From positions 2,108,001 to 2,172,000 of the forward strand of contig OZ245737.1 in NCBI GenBank assembly GCA_965227315.1: a stretch of 64,000 nt of DNA, in the 5' to 3' direction. Both the position numbers and the translations under genes were made by a program. The DNA comes from JANQHS01 sp965227315 (GTDB lineage: Bacteria; Bacteroidota; Bacteroidia; Cytophagales; CCMP332). The notes beneath the pieces were generated by a model. That model was not told the origin of the DNA. It saw only the letters and a list, made by a program, of their open reading frames with translations, and made no database searches. This document shows, in pieces, positions 7,974 through 15,384 of this stretch (positions are counted from its first letter, which is position 1; every line of letters starts with the position of its first letter).

Positions 7974-8894
7974 TCAAAGATTGGCCTGTTGCCGATATTC
8001 CAGGGGTGTTTTTTCCGTGTTTCTCTTGAAAAACGAGCTGAAGTTATTCGGACTTTCAAAGTGCAGGGTATAGGCAATCTCCTTGACGGAAAGTTCTGTC
8101 TGGGCCAGGTAGGTCTTTGATAACGAAAGGATATGTTTATGGATATGCCCCAGGGCGGTGATGCCGGTTACCGATTTTACCACAGCGTTGAGATGGTTTG
8201 GATGAACGCTGAGTTTCTCGGCATAGTGGGCCGGGGAATGGAGCTTGGATGCGGGCTCCGGAATGGCATCGGGATAAAAACTTGTCTGGATCTGGGATTG
8301 GTATCTGGAAAGTAATTTCAGATCTGCGGCCCTCATGCTTTTCTCCGCGACTTTTTGATCCACCTGTTTCTCAAACAGGCGCTTCACATAGCTGAGTAGT
8401 AGGAAAACCCTGGCTTCGATCATTTGGAATTTGTCATCCTCTTCACCCCTGTACTCCTTCCAGATCTGCTCATAGATCGCAAGAATTCCGGGAAGTTCCT
8501 TCTTGGGAATGGTAAAGGGTATCGACGTGTCGATCTTCAAAAAGGGAAAGAGGTTCAACAGATCGGATAGTACCTTGGACTGCGCGATGAAATCCTGGCT
8601 GAACATGAGATAATAGCCGCGCCAATCCGGAACTATATCCCAGGAAAGAACCTGGAACGGAGTATTGAAGAAGATCGTCGTACCCTCGGGAAAATCGTTA
8701 AACTCACCGCTGGAGACCTTCCCCCCGCCATCGGCTTTGATGGCGATCGCGTAGAATTCATGCCTGAAAGGGGACATCTTCTTCTCGACGGTTTTCATGT
8801 TTTCCTCAAAACTTCGGATATCGAAATGAGGGTGTCGGGGAGAGGGAATGTTAATGCCCCGGCAATAGTCGGCTATGTTCTTAAAGTGTTTCAG
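7974..8894 (-). CDS. AraC family transcriptional regulator, apparent CTG start
   Basis: The first ATG (8798) gives 274 residues, but the frame stays open to a stop at 8928-8930 and the upstream codons read LKHFKNIADYC then INIPSPRHPHFDIRSFEEN. That is the N-terminus I expect for this AraC subgroup, where relatives begin with Met in place of that Leu. I therefore place the start at CTG 8894 (306 residues). The C-terminal third carries two helix-turn-helices (AEKLSVHPNHLNAVVKS and VKEIAYTLHFESPNNFSSFFK). It lies 33 bases after the alpha/beta hydrolase on the same strand and is probably cotranscribed. Ligand unknown. Confidence 0.85.
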   Translation of the reverse strand: MKHFKNIADYCRGINIPSPRHPHFDIRSFEENMKTVEKKMSPFRHEFYAIAIKADGGGKVSSGEFNDFPEGTTIFFNTPFQVLSWDIVPDWRGYYLMFSQDFIAQSKVLSDLLNLFPFLKIDTSIPFTIPKKELPGILAIYEQIWKEYRGEEDDKFQMIEARVFLLLSYVKRLFEKQVDQKVAEKSMRAADLKLLSRYQSQIQTSFYPDAIPEPASKLHSPAHYAEKLSVHPNHLNAVVKSVTGITALGHIHKHILSLSKTYLAQTELSVKEIAYTLHFESPNNFSSFFKRNTEKTPLEYRQQANL

Positions 8895-8927
8895 GGGAAT
8901 GAATTTAAGGATTCGCCCAGGATAGTC

Positions 8928-9830
8928 TCAGGAATGCTGCCTAAAGATCTCGGCGATACCGGGAAAATGGTCTTTCACGGCATCGGGGTGGGTGAGCATA
9001 TCGATATGTCCGTAATCATGCAGATTGCCATGTCTTTTTCCCAGCATGGTCATGGAATCCGGAACTCCGCATTCTTCGGCAAGTCTTTGGACATCCTGAG
9101 GATGACCGAGGTATGGGTCCTTTACGCCGGCAAAGAAGAAAATCGGCGGGAGTTGAATATTGCGGATGGCTTTGGCATAGTCAAATCCGGTTTCGGGATC
9201 GATCCATTCCTTTTGATAAACCCATGTTCTGACCTGGCGGTTGAAAACCCTGGGTTCATTGTCGGCTCCGGCCCCGTAGATCTTTGCCGGAAAGTACCCA
9301 TGGATTGCGGTAAGGATTGGGCCGAGTATGGACCATCCCAGATCGATATTGAAAAATCTGTTCAGGTTGAAGATGCCGATATGGCGTTTTGAGCCCAGGA
9401 ATACCATGCTCCTGACATTCATTTCTTCATGAAAAAGAGCATAGCTGGCCAGCAGCATCACCCCTCCCCATGAATGAGCTCCCAAATGGATCGCTGATGA
9501 GCCGGAGAGCTCCTGTACCTTGTTGATGATCGCGGGCAATTCTTCGCTTATAGTGTCGGTCTGTGAGGCCTTGCTTTTTCCGGATACCGGCGGCTTTGAT
9601 CCTCCCCTTCCCCTCAGGTCGGCTACGAAAACATCGAATCCTTCTATTGCCAGATATGGGGCCAATCCCTTGCCGGAACCGCTGTAAAAGATCCGCCCGT
9701 TTTCAATGCTTCCATGGATCAACAGAATGGGTGTTGTCCCGGTTTGTTGACGGGCAAAACGGTGAATAGCGATGCGCTCTCCTTTAAATGGTAGTTCGAT
9801 GGTCGATTTTTTGAATGGCATGTTTTCCAT
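8928..9830 (-). CDS. Alpha/beta hydrolase (Ser nucleophile)
   Basis: 300 residues from ATG at 9830 (a TTG at 9845 would add five). Fold markers in order: LLIHGSIENGRIFY (oxyanion loop), VFVADLRGRGGS, the nucleophile elbow GAHSWGG with S120, and a late His region KRHGNLHDYGHIDMLTHPDA. There is no signal peptide, so it is cytosolic. The nearest types are esterases and lipases; substrate unknown. It directly precedes the AraC gene, an arrangement in which the regulator often senses the product or substrate of the hydrolase. Confidence 0.87.
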   Translation of the reverse strand: MENMPFKKSTIELPFKGERIAIHRFARQQTGTTPILLIHGSIENGRIFYSGSGKGLAPYLAIEGFDVFVADLRGRGGSKPPVSGKSKASQTDTISEELPAIINKVQELSGSSAIHLGAHSWGGVMLLASYALFHEEMNVRSMVFLGSKRHIGIFNLNRFFNIDLGWSILGPILTAIHGYFPAKIYGAGADNEPRVFNRQVRTWVYQKEWIDPETGFDYAKAIRNIQLPPIFFFAGVKDPYLGHPQDVQRLAEECGVPDSMTMLGKRHGNLHDYGHIDMLTHPDAVKDHFPGIAEIFRQHS

Positions 9831-9866
9831 AGAAACCGGATCCAAAAACGCCGTTCTCTTCGCTCT

Positions 9867-10562
9867 TCAGGAGTTCTGAGAGTCGGAGTTCTTTCTCAGC
9901 TCTTCGAATTTCTCCATCATCTCGGCTTCAAGACGGTTGGGCATGCGGCGATTGGCTTCGAAGCTGTCATCGGCAAGGGATTCCAGACTTGCCTCTCCTG
10001 ATTCGATCTTCCCGATGGCTTCCACCATCATTTCGATCTCCTTTTCATAGACCCTGTAGGCGAGGCTATGGAAGGTGTCTTCCCGGTATATGGGCACGAG
10101 TTGCTTATCGATCAGCTCTCCCTCGTCCGCCTTTTCCGAGATATAATGCGTAGTTACCCCGATGGGCTGAGCATTGTAGATCGCCCATTTGAAAGCATCC
10201 AGTCCTTTCATATTTGGCAGAAAACCCGGATGGGAATTGATGACCTTATGATTTTTGGCCAGATCTTCGGGAAGTATGCCTGCACCGGCGATCATGATAT
10301 GATCAAAGGGGTGCTCAGTGAAGTAGCGATCGAGTTCATCGATCTCGACCCTCTCGAAGCCGATGCTCAGTCTTTCGCAGAGTTCTTCGGTTGTGAGATC
10401 CACCCGGGCTGATGGTCTATGCCTGTAGATCGGTTGAAAGTTCTTCCTGGAAACCCAGGGGATCACTACAAGCCTGATCTCCGGATACCCATTGAGGATG
10501 AGTTTTGTGAGCAGATCCTGGGTTTTGCGGTGTGGGGCGTCGTAGGTGATGAGGGCTATCAT
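9867..10562 (-). CDS. Formyltransferase-fold protein (methionyl-tRNA/GAR formyltransferase superfamily)
   Basis: 231 residues, about the length of the catalytic domain alone, so no C-terminal tRNA-binding domain. The catalytic N-H-D set is visible: VINSHPGFLP with N109 and H111, and ADEGELI with D146. MTF and GART use 10-formyl-tetrahydrofolate to formylate an amine; this stand-alone type is often linked to nucleotide-sugar or amino-sugar formylation. The first residues MIALITYDAP form the usual Rossmann strand. The substrate is unknown and the neighbours do not specify it. Confidence 0.82.
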   Translation of the reverse strand: MIALITYDAPHRKTQDLLTKLILNGYPEIRLVVIPWVSRKNFQPIYRHRPSARVDLTTEELCERLSIGFERVEIDELDRYFTEHPFDHIMIAGAGILPEDLAKNHKVINSHPGFLPNMKGLDAFKWAIYNAQPIGVTTHYISEKADEGELIDKQLVPIYREDTFHSLAYRVYEKEIEMMVEAIGKIESGEASLESLADDSFEANRRMPNRLEAEMMEKFEELRKNSDSQNS

Positions 10563-10612
10563 GAAATTCTGCTTATGCTAAACTTGAACCTGATCAATGG
10601 GCTTTGATTTCC

Positions 10613-10963
10613 TTATTTTCTGAGGATGGATTCCATCTTCTTCCCTCTGGCCAACTCATCGATCAGCTTATCCATGTAACGGATCTTCTGCATGAGGGGG
10701 TCTTCGACCTCTTCCACCCTCACGCCGCAGACCACCCCGGTGATCTTGGAAGCATTGGGGTTGAGTTTAGGTGCCGTGCCGAAGAAGGTCGTCAGATCGC
10801 TTTGATCATCGATCTGTTTCTGAAGGCCCTGTTCATCATAACCTGTCAGCCAGCAAATGAGCAGATCTACCTCTTCCTTGGTTTTACCTTTTTTCTCCGC
10901 CTTGGTGATGTAATGAGGGTAAATGCTGGCGAAGGTCATCGCGAAAACTCTTGAATAATCCAT
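10613..10963 (-). CDS. DUF2200 family protein
   Basis: 116 residues from ATG at 10963; the longer open frame to 10990 adds nine residues not expected in the family. The DUF2200 pattern is clear: RVFAMTFASIYPHYITKAEKKGKTKEEVD, then ICWLTGYD, then ITGVVCGVRVEEVEDPLMQKIRYMDKLIDELA. The function is not known; it is small, soluble and cytosolic. It stands between the formyltransferase-like gene and a SnoaL-like gene. Confidence 0.85.
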   Translation of the reverse strand: MDYSRVFAMTFASIYPHYITKAEKKGKTKEEVDLLICWLTGYDEQGLQKQIDDQSDLTTFFGTAPKLNPNASKITGVVCGVRVEEVEDPLMQKIRYMDKLIDELARGKKMESILRK

Positions 10964-11049
10964 GGTTCCGAACAGGGCGTTTGAAAGCATGAATTTCGCA
11001 AACTTTAGGGGAATAATATTCCTGTCTGCTGATTTTGGCGGTCAAGAGG

Positions 11050-11529
11050 TCAATAGACGCCATTGTTGTTGCGGATCGCACCTCCGGTCATCCAGTTGTA
11101 AAACCTCATGAATGCATCCATGGGCTGTAGGGAATCCCAATGCTCAACGATATTCCCGTTTTCGATCTTCCAGATGTCGATGATGTTGAGTCCCTTTTTC
11201 TCATTTCCCCTATGCCTGGCATTGATGGTGACATGGGAATGAAAAATGACCGAATCGCCATCAACGTGTATGTGCTTCACGTCGTAGGCATAATCCGGGA
11301 ATCTCTTGGTGAATGCCCTGACATATTCGAGCAATGCATCCATGCCATCCGGAATGGCCCGGTTATGCTGTCGATAATCGGGATTTCCGAAATTCTTTCT
11401 CACCGAATCGAAATCATGATCGTTCATCAGTTGCTGAACGAAGCTTACGAGGAGCCTGGCGTTTTCGGTTTCCTGCGCTGTCCAGTGCTCTTTTTTCAGA
11501 GAGTCGAAATTGATCTGAATGGTACCCAT
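11050..11529 (-). CDS. SnoaL-like polyketide cyclase/aldol-condensation-type protein
   Basis: 159 residues from ATG at 11529; the frame to 11598 would run back through the promoter and operator sites. The NTF2/SnoaL pattern is seen in LLVSFVQQLMNDHDFDSV, then YRQHNRAIPDGMDALLEYV, then NIIDIWKIENGNIVEHWDSLQPM, the typical ending of the SnoaL-like aldol-condensation group. Cytosolic. It is divergent from the HxlR regulator, and its promoter (11569-11598) is overlapped by both dyads, so repression by that regulator is the simple reading. Confidence 0.88.
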   Translation of the reverse strand: MGTIQINFDSLKKEHWTAQETENARLLVSFVQQLMNDHDFDSVRKNFGNPDYRQHNRAIPDGMDALLEYVRAFTKRFPDYAYDVKHIHVDGDSVIFHSHVTINARHRGNEKKGLNIIDIWKIENGNIVEHWDSLQPMDAFMRFYNWMTGGAIRNNNGVY

Positions 11530-11548
11530 GATTTGATCCGGTTTATTA

Positions 11549-11565
11549 ACTTGCAATTTGAAAGT
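11549..11565. promoter_or_regulatory. Operator-like dyad 1 (HxlR candidate site)
   Basis: ACTTGCAATTTGAAAGT has the dyad ACTT-N9-AAGT. It covers the predicted start of transcription of the SnoaL-like gene. Its centre is 35 bp from that of a second dyad with the same half sites and spacing. Confidence 0.6.
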
Positions 11566-11568
11566 AAG

Positions 11569-11598
11569 CAAAGATAAATATTCACTTGCAAAAAACAA
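11569..11598 (-). promoter_or_regulatory. Promoter of the SnoaL-like gene
   Basis: On the minus strand TTG (11598-11596), a 19-base spacer and TATCTTTG (11576-11569) fit the Bacteroidota promoter TTTG/TTG-N19-TAnnTTTG. The -33 part lies within dyad 2 and the start of transcription within dyad 1. Confidence 0.65.
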
Positions 11599-11600
11599 GT
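11584..11600. promoter_or_regulatory. Operator-like dyad 2 (HxlR candidate site)
   Basis: ACTTGCAAAAAACAAGT is a perfect ACTTG-N7-CAAGT inverted repeat overlapping the -33 element of the divergent SnoaL-like promoter and lying 15 bases before the hxlR-type ATG at 11616. Confidence 0.65.
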
Positions 11601-11615
11601 AATAAGAAAAATATT

Positions 11616-12005
11616 ATGCGATCGGATTGCCCCATCAGTTATGGATTGGATTTTTTTGGCGATAAGTGGACTCTCTTGATCATCCGTGATCTGGCCTTTG
11701 AGGGCAAGAGCTTCTACAATGATTTCCTCCATTCCAAGGAGGGTATCGCCACCAATATACTTTCGGATCGCCTCAAGAAACTGGAGTTGAATGGGATCAT
11801 CGCATCCAGGGTTTATGAAAAGCTCAGGACCAAGAAAGAGTATTTTCTGACCGATAAGGGAAAGGAGTTGATCCCGGTGTTGTTGGAAATGATCATCTGG
11901 TCCACCACTCAGCAGGATGGACTGGCCGTGCCGGCGGATTTCCTGGAAGGAGCCAAGAATGATCGCGAAGAATTGATCAAGAGGGTTCTGGCCAGTCTGG
12001 ACTAG
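11616..12005 (+). CDS. HxlR family winged-helix transcriptional regulator
   Basis: 129 residues from ATG at 11616. An upstream TTG (11586) would put the operator inside the gene, so it is rejected. Family marks: CPISYGLDFFGDKWTLLIIRDL near the N-terminus with a conserved Cys at residue 5, then LSDRLKKLELNGII as the recognition region and LTDKGKELIPVLLEMIIW. HxlR proteins act as dimeric regulators that often respond to electrophiles through the N-terminal Cys. It is divergent from the SnoaL-like gene and probably represses it and itself. Confidence 0.93.
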   Translation: MRSDCPISYGLDFFGDKWTLLIIRDLAFEGKSFYNDFLHSKEGIATNILSDRLKKLELNGIIASRVYEKLRTKKEYFLTDKGKELIPVLLEMIIWSTTQQDGLAVPADFLEGAKNDREELIKRVLASLD

Positions 12006-12035
12006 AAAAACCGCTCAACTGCCGATGGTATTTCA

Positions 12036-12731
12036 TTACTTGAACTTGAGATTGAGGGAATTCAAACAGGGGCTGACATCGAAATATAGACCTTCGATAC
12101 CATAGGAATTCGGGGCGACTTTGAGATAATCATAATGCTCTATCAGGCTTTGTTCTCCTCCAAATTCGAAATCCAGAACATTGAGGAGGTCATATTCATG
12201 AGATGTATAGATCACGTAGAAGGCGGTCTTCTTTGATCTGCCATCTCCGGAGCTGAATAAGGCATCGAAAATAATGCGCATTTGATTGAGTTTCTTGTCA
12301 AAACTGTCGGTGTTGCCGAGTTTCTCGTAAGCGACTAGCTGTGCATTGATCACACGGTTGTTAAAGGGATTGTACAATAGAGCGGAATCCGCGAAACGGA
12401 TCATTTTCTCGTATTCCTGTTCGTTCGGACTGCCTTTCTCCAGAATTGAGTTGAGACTGTCCTCATAATCCGAATGTCCATAAGGTGCATAGCCCGGCTG
12501 GAAGGAAAATCCATAATACAAATGCCTTTTTTCTTCCGGGCTCATACCGGTATCAGAATCCAAAAATCTTTGCATGAGTTTAGGATAATACAATTCCGAT
12601 TGGTCCTTTTTTATGGCCTTTTCGATTTTGGAATAATTGGGTTTTTCAAGTTTTAGATTTTGTCCGAATAGGTGGGAACAGCTAAATAGTACGATTAGGG
12701 CAAGATGGAAGCTTTGTCTGAGATTGATCAT
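12036..12731 (-). CDS. Exported DUF4919-like protein
   Basis: 231 residues with a signal peptide ending about residue 23 (HLFGQ). The body includes SPEEKRHLYYGFSFQPGYAPYG, then FADSALLYNPFNNRVINAQLVAY (a TPR-like helix pair) and a closing EGLYFDVSPCL. This pattern matches my memory of DUF4919, a family of exported Bacteroidota proteins of unknown function; the name should be verified. It is convergent with the HxlR gene, with 30 bases between stops and no clear terminator there. Confidence 0.7.
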   Translation of the reverse strand: MINLRQSFHLALIVLFSCSHLFGQNLKLEKPNYSKIEKAIKKDQSELYYPKLMQRFLDSDTGMSPEEKRHLYYGFSFQPGYAPYGHSDYEDSLNSILEKGSPNEQEYEKMIRFADSALLYNPFNNRVINAQLVAYEKLGNTDSFDKKLNQMRIIFDALFSSGDGRSKKTAFYVIYTSHEYDLLNVLDFEFGGEQSLIEHYDYLKVAPNSYGIEGLYFDVSPCLNSLNLKFK

Positions 12732-12862
12732 GAGTACGAGGATTGTAAGGTGAATATCTAAAGATGAGACTACTAATGCGCTCTAACGAGGTCCTGATTT
12801 CGCCATGAAAGCTAAAATAATTCTTGCTAACAGAAGGCTCTTGAAAGCTGGCTATCGCCTTC

Positions 12863-13480
12863 TCAGCGAGCCATCCCCTTGTGCTGAAGGAAACGCCAGA
12901 GAAAGAATCCGAACAGGAACATCAGGGCTGTGATGATCCACCATTTGAAGGGTGCTGTATTTCCGATGCTGTTCATGACCAAGCCTGTGGATGAGGCGGC
13001 CAGCAATCCGATTAGGGCTTGTCGGCCTTTTTTCATGGTTTTCAGCTGTTTTGTGTTCCATTCATCAGGGATCTTGCCGATCAATTCATCGCTTCCGCCA
13101 TGCCTTTTGACCATGCTCTTTGCCTTCTCCGGATCGAATTCATTGAGCTTTTGAAAGGAGATAAAGGAATATCCGGCAACGCTACCTGGAGTCGCATATT
13201 CCCGGATGAAATTCCATAGGTCGTTTCGCTCCTTTAGACTGTCGATGTGTTGGGCGTTGATCTCTTGGAGCGCTGCCCCGTTTGAATTACTGAAACCCGA
13301 ACTGTCTTGTAATAATATCGCTGTGCTTTCCAGGCCGGCCAATGCTGCGGCATCCTTGTGGATCCGTTCCGATAGTTTCCCATCCTCAATATCAAGGCCT
13401 TCCGGTTCTGTCCGAACGTAAAGGACATAGACGGCTATGCTTGCAATCAGGCAGGAAATAGAGATGTAGAGGTTTTTCAT
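12863..13480 (-). CDS. Hypothetical membrane protein
   Basis: 205 residues. One membrane segment at about 4-23, a soluble loop of about 125 residues with many charged residues, then two further hydrophobic segments (about 155-172 and 175-196) and a basic tail. The loop should lie outside the cytoplasm if the N-terminus is inside. I recognise no family. Codon usage resembles the neighbours. It stands alone, about 130 bases from the DUF4919-like gene. Confidence 0.65.
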   Translation of the reverse strand: MKNLYISISCLIASIAVYVLYVRTEPEGLDIEDGKLSERIHKDAAALAGLESTAILLQDSSGFSNSNGAALQEINAQHIDSLKERNDLWNFIREYATPGSVAGYSFISFQKLNEFDPEKAKSMVKRHGGSDELIGKIPDEWNTKQLKTMKKGRQALIGLLAASSTGLVMNSIGNTAPFKWWIITALMFLFGFFLWRFLQHKGMAR

Positions 13481-13585
13481 GGGTGTGACCCTATTCTAGA
13501 CAGGGTTAATGGTCTGCATGTGGTACCTTCTCTGCCTGGAGGACGACCACAATATGTTGGTTGTTAGGAAATGACATTCTCGGTT

Positions 13586-14311
13586 TTATACACTTAGCTG
13601 CAGCTCAATTTCTGGCATTTGATCGTAAGTTTTTCCATTTAAAATCCTTCCGTTTTTTTTCTTGTTTTTTCCACCCCATTGTTTGAAGAAAAATGCAACC
13701 TCATTTTTTTTGCATTGTTCTTGAATGTCAATTACCCAATCTGCTTTCATTGGTCTTGGATTGTGCCCACTTTCTCCACCAACAATTACCCAATCAATTT
13801 TGTTAAGATTCAAGTCCGGGAGTGGGCCAATTAATGGCTCAAGTGATAGGAATTTGGTTCTAGCATTTGTTTTGCTTAATTGGTCGATTCGTTCTGTCAC
13901 CTTCTTGTCTTCAACAGATACGCCCATCCAGATGTTATGACTCCATTTTAGTTCTTTGTCAAGTTCGAGAAGTCTATCCGCCCTTTTTGTCAATACTTGA
14001 AAAACATGCTGCGGATTATCTCGCATCACGTTAAAAACTTTTTGGATAAACTCCAATGAAATGTCCTTGTGAAATAGGTCACTCATAGAGTTAACAAAAA
14101 CGATTTTTGATTTCTTCCAAGTATAAGGTACAGATAAAGCACTTTCATGTGTGCGGACCTTGAAGCTGTCTTTGTATTTTTCAACGCCCATTGCTTTAAG
14201 TCTCTTGGACATAATCTCAGCATAGCAGAATTTGCAACCTTGAGATATTTTAGTGCAGCCCGTGGTTGGGTTCCATGTCATTTCCGTCCATTCAATACTC
14301 GATAGTGCCAT
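13586..14311 (-). CDS. DUF5131 (phage Gp37/Gp68-like) three-Cys-motif protein
   Basis: 241 residues. The N-terminal region WNPTTGCTKISQGCKFCYAE carries C19, C26 and C29, the three-Cys motif that gives the family its name and that resembles an iron-sulfur/radical-SAM cluster site. Later family blocks are VFVNSMSDLFH, HVFQVLTKRADRL, NIWMGVSVED, FLSLEPLIGPLP, WVIVGGESG and FFFKQWGG. The biochemical role is not established to my knowledge. It begins 6 bases after the tcmP stop, so the two form one transcript. The pair is AT-richer than its surroundings, suggesting acquisition by transfer. Confidence 0.92.
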   Translation of the reverse strand: MALSSIEWTEMTWNPTTGCTKISQGCKFCYAEIMSKRLKAMGVEKYKDSFKVRTHESALSVPYTWKKSKIVFVNSMSDLFHKDISLEFIQKVFNVMRDNPQHVFQVLTKRADRLLELDKELKWSHNIWMGVSVEDKKVTERIDQLSKTNARTKFLSLEPLIGPLPDLNLNKIDWVIVGGESGHNPRPMKADWVIDIQEQCKKNEVAFFFKQWGGKNKKKNGRILNGKTYDQMPEIELQLSV

Positions 14312-14317
14312 TTCTAA

Positions 14318-15151
14318 TTATTGGTTTTTTTTCACGATTTCATTTGCAATTTTCACGGCAGTTTCATTCTTGGAAGTTAAGAATAAATGGTACATCACCG
14401 AATTACTGGAATTTCTCAATTCAAACGGTTTTGAAACATGATCGAATACTTCCTTCAACCTGTTACCATACAATTCAGCTGATTTTTGGATTGCCCTATC
14501 TTCTTTTTGAATATGAGTAAAATCTTCAAAAAGGGTTGAACTTTTGGTATAGAATAAATTGGTAATCTCCAATTCAGATATTCCCAGGAATTTCTCTAAC
14601 CTAGTTAGCCAAGCTGGGGAAATCTCTCCATTCTTTGTTAGAAGTCGATTAACCCCTAAACCTGTTGGTACGAGTATCCACATATCGATATTTAAACCCT
14701 TTAATGACTCAATAGAACGCCACTCGACTTGCATTCCACATGGGTCAATATATGCTAAGGTCCTAACTAATTTGTTCTTTGGGTCATTTAGGTATTCTGA
14801 AAGATCTATAAGTTTCTGATTGCAATCTTTGTTTTCGAGGAATATTTTCTTCTGCGGAAATAAGTCCTTAGTAACTTCTTTTAGGGATTCTATATTCTTT
14901 TCGTCTTTCTCAACAAAGTAATATTGGTCGAAAGAACGAGGCTCATCAATTTCAACGATTCTTTTAGCAGCACCGACCGTGATATCAATATTCACCTTGT
15001 TGTCTTTGATAATTGAACCAGAACCAGCGAAGCCATCAAAGTATAGAAGCGTGAAGAAGTCTTTGTCCTTCATAATCTGTAAATAGGCTTTTGCATAATC
15101 GACAAGAATCTCAATTTTGATTTTTGTCCAATCACCTCCGAACTCATTCAT
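14318..15151 (-). CDS. tcmP: Three-Cys-motif partner protein TcmP
   Basis: 277 residues. The N-terminus WTKIKIEILVDYAKAYL followed by LLYFDGFAGSGSI (about residues 36-46) is the TcmP signature and looks like motif I of a Rossmann methyltransferase. A second block LAYIDPCGMQVEW (near residue 140) stands where a methyltransferase catalytic motif IV would be. TcmP is defined by being encoded beside a DUF5131 gene, as here. Function is unproven; nucleic-acid modification or defence are inferences. G+C is low: I count 19 of 60 bases in the line beginning 14461 against 26 of 60 at 15901. Confidence 0.9.
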   Translation of the reverse strand: MNEFGGDWTKIKIEILVDYAKAYLQIMKDKDFFTLLYFDGFAGSGSIIKDNKVNIDITVGAAKRIVEIDEPRSFDQYYFVEKDEKNIESLKEVTKDLFPQKKIFLENKDCNQKLIDLSEYLNDPKNKLVRTLAYIDPCGMQVEWRSIESLKGLNIDMWILVPTGLGVNRLLTKNGEISPAWLTRLEKFLGISELEITNLFYTKSSTLFEDFTHIQKEDRAIQKSAELYGNRLKEVFDHVSKPFELRNSSNSVMYHLFLTSKNETAVKIANEIVKKNQ

Positions 15152-15283
15152 GGTTGTGGATATTAAATATTTAGAGTCAATCCTTTTGGACGCTCTTTTT
15201 GAATTTAGTTAATCCAAGAAAAATATTGATGAAAACCAATAATCGGTTTGATTCCGGCAGGATATTAGCGGCAAACGAACCCG

Positions 15284-15303
15284 ATCACCAAGATTTTGGT
15301 GAT
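15284..15303. repeat. Perfect hairpin upstream of the tcmP cassette
   Basis: ATCACCAA-GATT-TTGGTGAT, eight-base arms and a four-base loop, with no T-tract on either side. It lies in the gap between tcmP and the peptidase gene and could be a structural or boundary element. Confidence 0.45.
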
Positions 15304-15336
15304 GCAGTTTCCAATAATTATTGCTTAAAACAATAC

Positions 15337-15380
15337 AATGCGAATTAACCTTCCCCTTAGGTAAGTATCAGATTCGCATT
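15337..15380. repeat. Inverted repeat at the 3' end of the peptidase gene
   Basis: AATGCGAAT (15337-15345) and ATTCGCATT (15372-15380) are exact inverted copies separated by 26 bases, ending four bases before the stop of the next minus-strand gene. No T-tract supports a terminator call. Confidence 0.4.
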
Positions 15381-15384
15381 TGAC

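Noticed and set aside
13586..15151. Prophage, suggested by the phage Gp37/Gp68 family name
   Set aside because: No capsid, tail, portal, integrase or lysis gene lies nearby; the family is also found in bacterial chromosomes.
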